Shown piece by piece: positions 8,363 through 17,043 of a DNA stretch of 64,000 nt. The position numbers and the translations under genes were made by a program. The stretch lies in NCBI RefSeq assembly GCF_025465935.1, contig NZ_JANLNV010000058.1:186001-250000 (forward strand), given 5' to 3'. The DNA is from Pseudomonas sp. 7P_10.2_Bac1 (GTDB lineage Bacteria > Pseudomonadota > Gammaproteobacteria > Pseudomonadales > Pseudomonadaceae). The notes beneath the pieces are model-generated. The model was not told the DNA's origin and did no database searches. It saw only the letters and a list, made by a program, of their open reading frames with translations. The first letter of the stretch is position 1. Each line of letters opens with the position of its first letter.

Positions 8363-9702
8363 CCTTGATACCGGGTCGCTCAGTCTTTTTGCTGGCCTTG
8401 GCCAGCCCCATGGCCCTGGCGGATTCCGCGCAGTCGCGAGCCAATGGTTTTATCGAAGACAGTACGTGGAGCGTGCTCAACCGCACGGTCTACGACCGTC
8501 GCGATTACCAGCACGGTGCCAGCAACAGCAGCGCACGCAATGCTTACAAACCTAGATCCGAGCGTAACCGCTATGCCGAAGAATGGGCTTACGGTTTGAT
8601 GGGTACTTTCCAGTCCGGATTTACTCAGGGTCTTATCGGTGTCGGTGTAGATGCCCACGCCTATCTGGGCGTAAAACTCGACAGCGGCGGCGGTCGTGCG
8701 GGCAAGGCACGTTTGCTGGGGCTGGACAATGAGGGGTACCCCAAGGACGACTACGGCCGAGGGGGCGCAGCGCTCAAGCTACGCATGTCCGACACCGTCG
8801 TTTCGTATGGCGAACAGCGGGTAAAGACCCCGGTGTTCAGCTCATCCGACAGCCGTTTGCTGCCAGAAACCGCAACGGGATTATTCATTACCAGCAATGA
8901 GTTCAGCACCCTGAAAATGGTCGGCGGCCACTTCACCGGGAGCACCGACCGCAACGCCAGCAGCCACAACCAGGAGTTTGTGGTGAACTACTCTAACGGC
9001 CCCAAAGGTGACGCTTTCGACCTGGCCGGCGTGGTATTCACCCCGACCAAACAGCTGAGTACCAGCCTCTATACCTCGCGCTATCAGGACACCTGGAACC
9101 AGCAATATGCGGGTGCCCTTTTCAGTCAACCCATCGATGAAAACCGCTCGCTGAGCTTTAACTTCAACCTGTACCGCACCACAGATCAAGGCAAGGCGTT
9201 ATCGGGCGACATCGACAACACCACCTGGAGCCTGATGAGTACCTACGCTCAAGGTCCGCACAGTTTCAGTCTGGGGTATCAGAAGGTGCACGGGGATACG
9301 CCCTTCGACTATGTGACCCGTGGCGCCATTTTCATCAGCAACGCAGTGCAGCTATCTGACTTCAATGCGCCCAACGAGCAATCGTGGCAAGCCCGGTACG
9401 ACCTCGACATGTCGCCCTGGAATCTGCCGGGTCTGATGTTCAGTGCGGCCTATGTTCGCGGCAGCCAGATCAACGGCACGCATGTAGACCCAAAAGGGGG
9501 TTATGCCTACCTGGGCTATGGCAAGGGCGGCAAGCATTGGGAACGCGATCTTGAAGCGCGTTATGTGGTGCAGAGCGGTACTGCCAAGGGGACGACGCTT
9601 TCGTTGCGCTATAACGTGCATCGCGGCAATGCTGCGCAGGCAGAGCTGGACGCTGACCAGATTCGACTGGCTGTGGAATACCCGCTGACTGGCAGGTTTT
9701 GA
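8359..9702 (+). CDS. OprD-family outer-membrane porin
   Basis: A 447-residue OprD-family porin with signal peptide MTLIPGRSVFLLALASPMALA and the family start FIEDSTWSVLNRTVYDRRDY. OprD proteins are 18-strand barrels that admit specific small solutes. It ends with LTGRF, a terminal phenylalanine expected for a barrel. Translational coupling to pseudoazurin (ATGA overlap) is unusual for this family and suggests that the porin serves copper or a copper ligand; this is inference from context. It is convergent with the PCu(A)C gene across an inverted repeat. Confidence 0.9.
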   Translation: MTLIPGRSVFLLALASPMALADSAQSRANGFIEDSTWSVLNRTVYDRRDYQHGASNSSARNAYKPRSERNRYAEEWAYGLMGTFQSGFTQGLIGVGVDAHAYLGVKLDSGGGRAGKARLLGLDNEGYPKDDYGRGGAALKLRMSDTVVSYGEQRVKTPVFSSSDSRLLPETATGLFITSNEFSTLKMVGGHFTGSTDRNASSHNQEFVVNYSNGPKGDAFDLAGVVFTPTKQLSTSLYTSRYQDTWNQQYAGALFSQPIDENRSLSFNFNLYRTTDQGKALSGDIDNTTWSLMSTYAQGPHSFSLGYQKVHGDTPFDYVTRGAIFISNAVQLSDFNAPNEQSWQARYDLDMSPWNLPGLMFSAAYVRGSQINGTHVDPKGGYAYLGYGKGGKHWERDLEARYVVQSGTAKGTTLSLRYNVHRGNAAQAELDADQIRLAVEYPLTGRF

Positions 9703-9735
9703 AGGCAATAACCGATTGAATGACGCGTTTGCAGG

Positions 9736-9763
9736 GCTGCGATCCAGATTTTGAGATCGCAGC
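9736..9763. terminator. Inverted repeat between convergent genes
   Basis: GCTGCGATC pairs with GATCGCAGC (nine pairs, ten-base loop containing TTTT). It lies between the convergent porin and PCu(A)C genes, and its GCGATC core links it to the REP elements of this window. It probably serves as a two-way transcription end. Confidence 0.55.
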
Positions 9764-9795
9764 TTTATGCAATGTCTACAGCTTCTGAGGTTCTA

Positions 9796-10272
9796 TCAGT
9801 GCGCTGCGCCGTGATCATGCATGTCCATTTCCATAGGCATGGTGTTCAACGCACGCGCCTGAGCCTTGACCTCAATCGACTCTTTAGTGCCCTTGGCATC
9901 TTCCACAATCAGCGTCAGCGGGACTTGATCACCGTCTTTGACCTGGCCGACCAGGTCCATCAGCATCACGTGATAACCCTCAGGTTCGATGTTCACGGTC
10001 TTGCCCGCTGGCAACGCCACAAAAGGAACGGCCTGCATGCTCATGACGTCGTTTTTCATGGTCGATTCATGAATTTCCACGGTCTTGGCCACCGGGGATT
10101 TGACTTCAACCAGTTTGCTGTCAGTGCTTGCAGTGATATGCATGAAAGCACCGGAAGAGTGCTGACCAGGAACCGTCGCACGCACCCAGGCATCATCGAT
10201 AACGGTCTGTGCAGAAACGTTAAGGCTCAGACCCAGTAACGACAGCAACATCAAGCGATTTATAGTTTTCAT
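9796..10272 (-). CDS. Copper chaperone PCu(A)C
   Basis: A 158-residue periplasmic copper-binding protein of the PCu(A)C (DUF461) family, with signal peptide MKTINRLMLLSLLGLSLNVSA. It holds the family motif: a histidine in EIHEST, methionines in MKNDVMSMQ, and the later H-x-M in GYHVMLM. The tail MPMEMDMHDHGAAH is a second, His/Met-rich copper site. The protein delivers Cu(I) to the CuA or CuB centre of cytochrome c oxidase, together with SCO proteins. An SCO gene lies 29 bases upstream on the same strand, so the two form an operon. Confidence 0.95.
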   Translation of the reverse strand: MKTINRLMLLSLLGLSLNVSAQTVIDDAWVRATVPGQHSSGAFMHITASTDSKLVEVKSPVAKTVEIHESTMKNDVMSMQAVPFVALPAGKTVNIEPEGYHVMLMDLVGQVKDGDQVPLTLIVEDAKGTKESIEVKAQARALNTMPMEMDMHDHGAAH

Positions 10273-10301
10273 TAGGCGGGCTCTTTCAAAGGAAGCGGAG
10301 A

Positions 10302-10907
10302 TCAGCAGACCGACATCACCGTCAGCAGGTCTTCAGTGCACTGCTTGGCCGTCAGTGATGGCGACAAGCCCAAGCGCAGCACACCACGTGTATCAAACAC
10401 GAAGCTGGTGGCCGTGTGCGACAAGGTGTATGACGATCCGGTCGGGATCTTTTCGTAGAACACCTTGAACTCCTTGGCCGTGGCCGCGGTTTCTTCAAGG
10501 TTGCCGGACAGCGCGATAAAACTTGGGTCGAAGGCTTTAACGTAAGCATCAAGCATTTTCGGGGTATCGCGCTCCGGGTCCAGGGTGATGAACACCACCT
10601 GCAGGCGATCACCGTCCGGGCCCATCATTTTCTTGATTTGCGCAGCACGGGCCAATGCGGTCGGGCAGACTGCCGGACATTGGGTGAAGCCGAAGAAAAT
10701 CATCGGCATCATTCCGCGAAAGCTGCCGAGCATCATCTCGTTGCCTTGAGCATCCCGTAGCTTGAATTTGCGGCCCAGAATCTCGTTACTCAGGTCTTTG
10801 CCGTACTTGTACGACAGACCACTGCCCGGATCACAGCCGGCGAGCAAGCCGAGACTGAGCAAGCCAAGACCGGCTACTACATGGCGGCGAGTCAGTAATG
10901 CATTCAT
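10302..10907 (-). CDS. SCO1/SenC-family copper protein
   Basis: A 201-residue thioredoxin-fold protein for copper-centre assembly in cytochrome oxidase. The copper-binding CxxxC is in FTQCPAVCPTA and the third ligand histidine is in LSHTATSFVFD. The N-terminus RRHVVAGLGLLSLGLLAGC is a lipoprotein signal, with the lipid-bearing cysteine at about residue 25. It is the first gene of a two-gene operon with PCu(A)C. Pairing with pseudoazurin and a porin on the facing strand makes a compact copper locus. Confidence 0.94.
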   Translation of the reverse strand: MNALLTRRHVVAGLGLLSLGLLAGCDPGSGLSYKYGKDLSNEILGRKFKLRDAQGNEMMLGSFRGMMPMIFFGFTQCPAVCPTALARAAQIKKMMGPDGDRLQVVFITLDPERDTPKMLDAYVKAFDPSFIALSGNLEETAATAKEFKVFYEKIPTGSSYTLSHTATSFVFDTRGVLRLGLSPSLTAKQCTEDLLTVMSVC

Positions 10908-11468
10908 GTCAGGTTCCTTTAAGCGGCCGGGCTCTTCAAGCCGGACCCTTGCCCTGCGCGATCAGCGCAGGTGTGCGCATTATTCGATCAATGGCAGTGC
11001 CACTAACCGCTTGCACACGATTGCTGTGGGATCAACGCGTTTCATAGACGCTGAATCTACCACTCTCATGCCCCTGTCGCACGGCAGGCACGCCCCGTTG
11101 TGGTGCGTCTAAACGCCCAACGCCAGCAAACTCGGGCAGCGCGGGCGCGGTGCGACAAATCGACTCACGCCAGGGCCTCGACCCAGTCAATACAGGCTGT
11201 TAGTCAATCTTCGGCTCAACCCTGATAAAGCGGTGTGAAGTTTCTCAAATTCAGAGCAGAAAAATACATCCAGCAAGCACGTTATGATTCGGTGCATGTT
11301 TTTTTCACACTCGCTTCACCCACCCCTTTTTAACGTGCTCACCGTGAGCGTCTCGACACCGATTCAGCTCAGCGAAAGGTGGGTATGGATAACATTCATA
11401 AAACAGACGAAAGATGCGCACTCGCAGGCTGCCGGGCGCTTTATGTTTCCCCTCAGGTCACCTCTTGA
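10908..11468. other. 561-base intergenic region with divergent promoters
   Basis: This stretch separates the SCO gene (minus) and a glycosyltransferase (plus). I find no convincing gene in it. The right half contains a TTTTTCAC motif, described separately. A 62-codon open frame from 11284 that overlaps the glycosyltransferase start has no ribosome site and no protein-like features. Confidence 0.6.
11293..11308 (+). promoter_or_regulatory. ColR-box-like motif upstream of glycosyltransferase
   Basis: TGCATGTTTTTTTCAC lies about 160 bases upstream of the ArnT-like gene. It fits the P. putida ColR consensus as I recall it (YYNASNNYTTTTTCAC) in all but two places. A second TTCACC follows after 11 bases. 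ColRS is known to control envelope and lipid A genes, so the location makes sense. Confidence 0.4.
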
Positions 11469-13007
11469 ATGACGGCTATAAAACGCTGGATCACGCAACA
11501 TCGGGCATTGTTGATTTTATTGTCAGTGTCAGCAGTCATGCTCTTGCTGGGCTTGGGCGCGCGCGAAGTTTGGGGGCCTGAAACCCGCTGGGCCAATATC
11601 GCGCTACAAATGCTGCAAAGCGGCGATTACCTGGACCCTTACCTCAAAGGCTCGGCCTATTACGACAAGCCCTTGCCATCCTATTGGTTGATCACTGCTA
11701 CGGCCTCGGTGCTCGGCGAATTGAACCACTGGTCATTACGACTGCCTTTTGCCATTTGCGCATGGCTCAGTGTCTGGCTGATTTATCTGATCGGCGAACG
11801 ATTGTTCAACAAAGACACGGGGCTAATTGCCGGGTGGATGCTGATCACCACTTTCTACTTTGTGTTCTGGGGGCGAGTGGCGACCGCCGACATATTGACC
11901 GTATGCGGGCTGTTGGCGGCCGTCTGGTGGTATTGGCGAGGCCCTGAAGACACACGTTTTAGCCGGTACTGTGTGTTCTTCCTGTTACTGGCCCTCACCT
12001 CTCTGTTCAAAGGGCTGATCGGCTTTATATTGCCGGGCCTGGTGTTGCTGCCCCACCTCCTCACTGAGCAACGCTGGAAGCGCCACTTGAATTTCCGGCT
12101 GTTTCTCGCGCTGGTTATTGCCTTGATGGTGTACCTCAGCCCTTTTGCACTCTCGCACCTGTATGGCGCGGCAAACTACGGCGAGAGTGGATTAGGTCTG
12201 GTGCTGCGTGAAAACGTGGTGCGCTTTTTTGCCCCTTTCGACAATCTGGGGCCGATTTACACCTATCTGATTTATTTACCCGTCTACACCCTGCCGTGGG
12301 CGCCGTTGTGGATGATCGGCTTGTGGGTGGCCATTCGCAATTGGCGACATATCGAGCCCAATAGCCGCTGGCTGGTCTGGGGCTTGGTGCTGGTGTTTGC
12401 GTTCTTTACGGCCAGCGGCAGTCGACGCAGTTATTACGTGCTGCCGTTGGTGCCATTTGCCCAGCTACTGGCCGCCTGGTGGGTGACGCGACACCTGCAA
12501 CAGCGCCAAACAAAACTGGGCCGTGGCTGGAAAATAGGTTTCGGGCTGAGTGCCAGCTTGCTGATAGTAGTGTTCGGAGTGCTATCACCGTGGCTCAACG
12601 GCGGCGGTGGCGTAATTCAGTTTGGCAAAGACGTTCAAGCGCAGGCCAGCGCACAAGCACCGTGGGACGACTGGCGGATGGTCATGATAGAAGTCGACAA
12701 CAAACTGCCTTTTTATGTGCAGAACGACAACCAGCCGTTTTATTTTGTGAGCGAGGATCAGGATTATCCCCGCCAAGGTGACAGCGCCGCCCTGTTTGCA
12801 TGGCTGGATAAAACCAGCGGCCAGCACTTTGATCCGCAACGAACACTGATCTTCGCCCAACAGCACAGTGGGGACCCGCTTCCCTTGAGCTACTTGAGTG
12901 CGGATCATCAAGTAGTCAGCAGCAAAATGAACAATGGTGACCGCGTACTGCATCACCATGATGTGTTGAACGTCGCTTATATTCCCGCCGTCGGCGGGAG
13001 CTTCTAG
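11469..13007 (+). CDS. ArnT-like membrane glycosyltransferase (GT39/GT83)
   Basis: A 512-residue inner-membrane enzyme of the GT-C class. It has the expected first periplasmic loop with GAREVWGPETRWANIALQML, where E and R replace the DETRY motif of ArnT, then about ten membrane helices and a C-terminal periplasmic part from about residue 400. Such enzymes move a sugar from an undecaprenyl carrier to lipid A or another envelope acceptor. The gene is monocistronic, far from the arn operon, and convergent with pssA. A ColR-like box precedes it. The sugar and acceptor are unknown. Confidence 0.82.
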   Translation: MTAIKRWITQHRALLILLSVSAVMLLLGLGAREVWGPETRWANIALQMLQSGDYLDPYLKGSAYYDKPLPSYWLITATASVLGELNHWSLRLPFAICAWLSVWLIYLIGERLFNKDTGLIAGWMLITTFYFVFWGRVATADILTVCGLLAAVWWYWRGPEDTRFSRYCVFFLLLALTSLFKGLIGFILPGLVLLPHLLTEQRWKRHLNFRLFLALVIALMVYLSPFALSHLYGAANYGESGLGLVLRENVVRFFAPFDNLGPIYTYLIYLPVYTLPWAPLWMIGLWVAIRNWRHIEPNSRWLVWGLVLVFAFFTASGSRRSYYVLPLVPFAQLLAAWWVTRHLQQRQTKLGRGWKIGFGLSASLLIVVFGVLSPWLNGGGGVIQFGKDVQAQASAQAPWDDWRMVMIEVDNKLPFYVQNDNQPFYFVSEDQDYPRQGDSAALFAWLDKTSGQHFDPQRTLIFAQQHSGDPLPLSYLSADHQVVSSKMNNGDRVLHHHDVLNVAYIPAVGGSF

Positions 13008-13012
13008 TGGCA

Positions 13013-13038
13013 AGCTGCAAGCCGCTAGGCTTGTAGCT
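13013..13038. repeat. Inverted repeat between convergent genes
   Basis: AGCTGCAAGCC faces GGCTTGTAGCT with a four-base centre and one mismatch. It lies just after the glycosyltransferase stop and before the pssA stop on the other strand, and can act as a two-way terminator. Related AGCTGCAAGC repeats are common in Pseudomonas intergenic DNA. Confidence 0.55.
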
Positions 13039-13056
13039 CGTGGTTAGCAGCTGAAT

Positions 13057-14400
13057 TCAAAGAATCCTGTACAACAGACGCTCGATCCGGACCCGGCTGA
13101 CCCGGCGCAGGAATTTGGCCACTGCTGGTGGGTAGTCGGTCAGGGTTTCGAGGTGTTTGAAGTGCTCGATGCGTTGGGTGTGGGCGAAAATCGATTCCAG
13201 CTCTTTACGCCGTGGCTCGAGCAACTCGCGACGCGGATCGTCGATCAGCAGGCCGTTTTCCAGGTCAAGGCGGAACGCTCGCGGGTTCAGGTTGTTGCCG
13301 GTCAGCAAAGTGTAGCGATCGTCGACCCACATGCCCTTGAGGTGATAGGTGTTGTCACCGTCACGCCACAGGTGCAGGTTCAACAGGCCGCTGTCGATCA
13401 TGCGCTGATGGCTTTTGGCAAAACGGCGCAGGCTCAGTTCATACAGGTAAGGCAACGCGGCGATCACTTTGAACGGTTCGCTCGGCGGGATATAGAAGTC
13501 GTTGGCCGTCTTGTCGCCCACCACGATGTCGATCTTTACCCCACGTTCCAGCGCGCGGTTGATCTCGCGGGTCACGGGCAGTGGCAAGTTGAAATACGGC
13601 GTGCAAATAGTCAGTTGTTGCTGACTGCTGGCAATCAACTCACAGACCACCCGATTGAGCGGGTTGTTCTTACCCACGCCCAGCAGCGGGCTGACCGATA
13701 GGCCAAAGTGCCCAACCGTGCCTTCGGTGGTGTCGTAACTGGCTTTTTTCAGATGGCTACGCAAATTGCCAATGGCACTGCGCAAGCTGCGGGTGGTCGG
13801 CAGCGAAGGCAGGTCCAGGCGGTGCACGGCCTTGGCTTGAATCAGATCCTGATGAACAAAACGCTGCATCGCGTCAGCCAGCGCTTTGTTATTGAGCACG
13901 TGATAACGGTCAAAGCGATACTTGTCCAGCTTGTGCAGATACACGTTGTTAAGGCTGGCGCCGCTGTAGATCACACAGTCATCAACAATGAAGCCCTTGA
14001 GGTGCAAGACTCCGAACAGTTCGCGGGTTTGCACCGGGACACCGTAAATCGGTACTTGCGTGTCGTGGGCTGCGGTTTGCGCCTGATACCAGGCCGCATT
14101 GCCGGGTTGCTTGCCCGCCCCGATCAGCCCGCGCTGCGCCCGCAACCAATCGACCACAACCGCAATTTCCAGCTCGGGACGTGCGGCTTTGGCGGCATGC
14201 AAGGCATCGAGAATTTCCTGACCGGCCTCATCCTGTTGCAGGTACAAGGCCACCAACGTGATGCGATGGCGAGCGCCAGCAATGTGTTCCAGCAGACTAC
14301 GGCGGAACTCGGCAGCACTGGGAAGGATGCTGAACGCATCGGCGGACAACGGAAAACTGCGCAGTTTAGGCAGTAAGGAGCGTTTGAAAAGCGATGGCAT
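13057..14400 (-). CDS. pssA: CDP-diacylglycerol-serine O-phosphatidyltransferase
   Basis: A 447-residue phospholipase-D-fold phosphatidylserine synthase, close to the 451 residues of E. coli PssA. It makes phosphatidylserine from CDP-diacylglycerol and serine, the first step to phosphatidylethanolamine. Both HKD motifs are visible: HLKGFIVDD in the first half and HLKGMWVDD followed by LLTGNNLNPRAF in the second, and the N-terminal SLFKRSLLPKLRSFPLSADAF resembles the enterobacterial enzyme. It is peripheral to the membrane with no signal peptide. The gene stands alone on the minus strand. Confidence 0.95.
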   Translation of the reverse strand: MPSLFKRSLLPKLRSFPLSADAFSILPSAAEFRRSLLEHIAGARHRITLVALYLQQDEAGQEILDALHAAKAARPELEIAVVVDWLRAQRGLIGAGKQPGNAAWYQAQTAAHDTQVPIYGVPVQTRELFGVLHLKGFIVDDCVIYSGASLNNVYLHKLDKYRFDRYHVLNNKALADAMQRFVHQDLIQAKAVHRLDLPSLPTTRSLRSAIGNLRSHLKKASYDTTEGTVGHFGLSVSPLLGVGKNNPLNRVVCELIASSQQQLTICTPYFNLPLPVTREINRALERGVKIDIVVGDKTANDFYIPPSEPFKVIAALPYLYELSLRRFAKSHQRMIDSGLLNLHLWRDGDNTYHLKGMWVDDRYTLLTGNNLNPRAFRLDLENGLLIDDPRRELLEPRRKELESIFAHTQRIEHFKHLETLTDYPPAVAKFLRRVSRVRIERLLYRIL

Positions 14401-14460
14401 AGGGCTCGCAAAGGGTCGAATGCAAAAGACCGCACAGCTTACACGATTCTGGCGTCGAAC

Positions 14461-14518
14461 CTGTAGGAGCCGCCGCAGGCTACGATCTTTTAATAATCAA
14501 AAGATCGCAGCCTGCGGA
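14461..14518. repeat. REP element
   Basis: CTGTAGGAGCCGCCGCAGGC opens the element, and GCAGGCTACGATCTTTT faces AAAAGATCGCAGCCTGC. The GATCTTTT/AAAAGATC core is shared with other elements in the window. It ends at the glycerate kinase stop. Confidence 0.75.
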
Positions 14519-15667
14519 TTATTCATGGTGCATAGGCGTTTTCAGCATCAGCACGCGGGCGATGTCCCGCGCACGGTCGGTGAGCAATTGTGCGGCCTGG
14601 GTGCAGGCGTCTTCCAGGCTCATGGGGCCACTGGTCAAAGCAAAGGCGGCATGGATTCCATGCGCGTACAGCGCCTGATAGCCCTCGCCCAATGTACCGG
14701 CCAGCACCAGTACCGGCACACCCTGGCTCTGGGCGATACGCGCCACGCCGAACGGGGTTTTGCCCCGCAAGGTTTGCGCATCAAAACGTCCTTCTCCGGT
14801 AATCACCAGATCGGCCCCCTGCACCGCTTCCGCCAGGCCGACCAGTTCCGCGACGACCTCAACACCTGCACGAAATTGTGCTCCCAAAAACGCTTTGGCG
14901 GCGAACCCAAGCCCGCCGGCAGCACCCGAACCCGGCTCATCACGCACATCCTTGGGCAAGACCTTGGCGCAGTGATCGGCAAAATGCCCCAGGGCCTGGT
15001 CCAGCAAGCGCACTTGTTCGGGGGACGCGCCTTTCTGCGGGCCAAAAATGGCTGAGGCGCCATGTTCGCCGCACAACGGGTTGTTCACGTCGGCGGCAAT
15101 TTCAAAACGCACTTCAGCCAAACGCGGGTCCAGACCGGCAAGATCGATGCGCGCCACCTTGGCCAGTGCCAGGCCACCTCGTGCCAATGCCTGGCCGTGT
15201 TCATCGATCAGGCCCAGGCCCAGTGCCTGCAAGGCCCCGGCTCCTGCGTCGTTAGTGGCACTGCCACCGATGGCCAGGATGATCCGCCGGGCCCCGGCCT
15301 CCAAAGCTGCCTTGATCAGTTCACCGGTGCCGTATGTGCTGCTCAGGCAAGCATCGCGCTGGTCGCGAGCAAGCAACTGCAACCCGCTGGCCTCGGCCAT
15401 TTCAATGATTGCCGTGTGACTGTCTGGCAGCCAGCCCCAGTTGGCCTCAACCGGTTGGCCCAGCGGGCCTTGCACCCGATTAACCCGCAGTTGACCGTTA
15501 CCGGCAGCGACAATGGCGTCGACGGTCCCTTCGCCACCATCGGCCATAGGACACGTGATCAACTGCGCATCAGGCAGTACATCGCTCAAACCGGCAGCAA
15601 TGGCATCGGCGACTTTTTCGGCACTCAGGCTGTCTTTGAACGAGTCGGGGGCAATCACGATTTTCAT
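14519..15667 (-). CDS. garK: Glycerate kinase, GarK/type II family
   Basis: A 382-residue glycerate 2-kinase of the GarK/GlxK family, which phosphorylates glycerate with ATP for entry into glycolysis. The opening MKIVIAPDSFKDSLSA is the family hallmark, and ADGGEGT, the SATNDAGAGALQALG loop and the GEGRFDAQTLRGKTPFGVA segment are all present. The start is set here because a GGAG lies at the right distance; a longer in-frame start adds 32 cysteine-rich residues that the family lacks. The next gene upstream on the same strand is a CdaR-type regulator (120-base gap), so this is likely a sugar-acid/glycerate pathway unit. Confidence 0.93.
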   Translation of the reverse strand: MKIVIAPDSFKDSLSAEKVADAIAAGLSDVLPDAQLITCPMADGGEGTVDAIVAAGNGQLRVNRVQGPLGQPVEANWGWLPDSHTAIIEMAEASGLQLLARDQRDACLSSTYGTGELIKAALEAGARRIILAIGGSATNDAGAGALQALGLGLIDEHGQALARGGLALAKVARIDLAGLDPRLAEVRFEIAADVNNPLCGEHGASAIFGPQKGASPEQVRLLDQALGHFADHCAKVLPKDVRDEPGSGAAGGLGFAAKAFLGAQFRAGVEVVAELVGLAEAVQGADLVITGEGRFDAQTLRGKTPFGVARIAQSQGVPVLVLAGTLGEGYQALYAHGIHAAFALTSGPMSLEDACTQAAQLLTDRARDIARVLMLKTPMHHE

Positions 15668-15787
15668 GGGCGAATCTCCAGTTCTTATGCCTTCCATGCT
15701 GCCAGTAATCAGCTGCAAACACGCCGGTCTGGTGCACAAGCAATCACAGGGTTTGTTGTTCATTTTTACAATCAGCGGCGCAGCCGG

Positions 15788-16885
15788 CTAACTGTGGGGC
15801 AGCAACTGCACTCCAAGGTAGAGCGCCAGCATGCCATTCAGGCTCAGCGGATCAACGCCACTCAATTCGGCGATGCGCTCCATGCGGTAGCGCAGGCTAT
15901 TGCGGTGTATGCCCAGCGCATCGGCACATGGCTGGCTCTGGCCGTCATGCTCGCACCAACTGCGAAGGGTGGAGATTAGTTGGCCGTTATTGTCTTTGGC
16001 GACGACCTTGTGCAACGGCCCGAGCAGCTCTTCAAGGGCATCATCATTGCGATGACGCCAGAGCATGACCGGCAGACGGTAGCGATTGAGGGTCAATAAT
16101 CGTGTGTGCGGCAACACATCGCGCCCATACGCCAGCAGGTCAGCGACCCGCCGGTAACAACGGCGCAAGCCTTTGAGCCCATCGGCCTGGCCGCCAGCAG
16201 CCACGCGAGGGACTTTCCAGCCCAACCCATCGAGGCGCTCCAGCAGGCGCAGGTCATCCAACGCAATGGTTGCAGGCCGGCACCACAGCAAAGAACCGGT
16301 TGCCGGGGTCACGCACCAACTGTCCGGATAACGTGATTGCAGCCAGGTACTCAAGGCTTCGGCGTTTTGCCCGGCGCTCAGTTCAAACAGGTAGGGAATC
16401 CGTGACAACTGGGGTTTGAGCCCCAACTGTTGGGCTTCATCAATCAGGCGCGGGGAGTCACCTGCATCGCTGAGCAACAACGCCACCAGGTCATCACAGC
16501 GCTGGCGCCGCCATTGCTGCTCCGCCTGTTGGTGACGTTGGCCTACCAGCATTTCGGCGGTCATGCGTACCAGTTCGGCATAGGTGCGCAGCAACTCCGG
16601 CTCACCGGTCAACCCGAGTACACCTATCAAGCGCTCGTCAAGCAGTAGCGGCAGATTGATCCCCGGTTGCACCCCTTTGAGGTGCTTGGCCGTTTGTGCG
16701 TCGATTTCGACCACCCGTCCGTTGGCCAGCACCAGTTGCGCACCTTCGTGCCGTGTATTGATGCGCTCCGGTTCACCGCTGCCTAGAATCAGGCCTTGGC
16801 TGTCCATCACGTTTACGTTGTACGGCAAGATGGCCATCGCTCGATCAACGATGTCCTGCGCCAGATCATGATCCAGTTCAAACAT
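15788..16885 (-). CDS. cdaR: CdaR-type sugar diacid regulator
   Basis: A 365-residue regulator with an N-terminal sugar-diacid recognition domain (from ELDHDLAQDIVDRAMAI to about residue 135) and a C-terminal PucR-type helix-turn-helix, ADALGIHRNSLRYRMERI near residue 335. In E. coli CdaR activates glucarate, galactarate and glycerate genes. Here it sits between glycerate kinase (same strand) and an MFS anion carrier (divergent), the same functional set. A palindrome TGTGC-AGTA-GCACA lies in the divergent promoter. Confidence 0.92.
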   Translation of the reverse strand: MFELDHDLAQDIVDRAMAILPYNVNVMDSQGLILGSGEPERINTRHEGAQLVLANGRVVEIDAQTAKHLKGVQPGINLPLLLDERLIGVLGLTGEPELLRTYAELVRMTAEMLVGQRHQQAEQQWRRQRCDDLVALLLSDAGDSPRLIDEAQQLGLKPQLSRIPYLFELSAGQNAEALSTWLQSRYPDSWCVTPATGSLLWCRPATIALDDLRLLERLDGLGWKVPRVAAGGQADGLKGLRRCYRRVADLLAYGRDVLPHTRLLTLNRYRLPVMLWRHRNDDALEELLGPLHKVVAKDNNGQLISTLRSWCEHDGQSQPCADALGIHRNSLRYRMERIAELSGVDPLSLNGMLALYLGVQLLPHS

Positions 16886-16941
16886 GGGGTGACTATCCTT
16901 GGAAACATTTGTTCATGGGCACAGGTGGCGCGCCGAAATGC

Positions 16942-16955
16942 TGTGCAGTAGCACA
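16942..16955. promoter_or_regulatory. Palindrome between cdaR and MFS carrier, possible operator
   Basis: TGTGCAGTAGCACA (five-base arms, four-base centre) lies in the 158-base divergent promoter. It is a reasonable candidate for CdaR binding, with no further support. Confidence 0.3.
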
Positions 16956-17043
16956 AAGACAGCAACGCCGAGGTGACCGAGACTCATGCAGCGATCAACG
17001 TTAACCTCGGATCGTGAAAAATCATAATAAAGAGAGACAAAAG

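Noticed and set aside
11284-11472. 62-codon frame overlapping the ArnT-like start by four bases
   Set aside because: The overlap is tempting as translational coupling, but there is no ribosome site and no protein-like composition, and it crosses the ColR-like motif.
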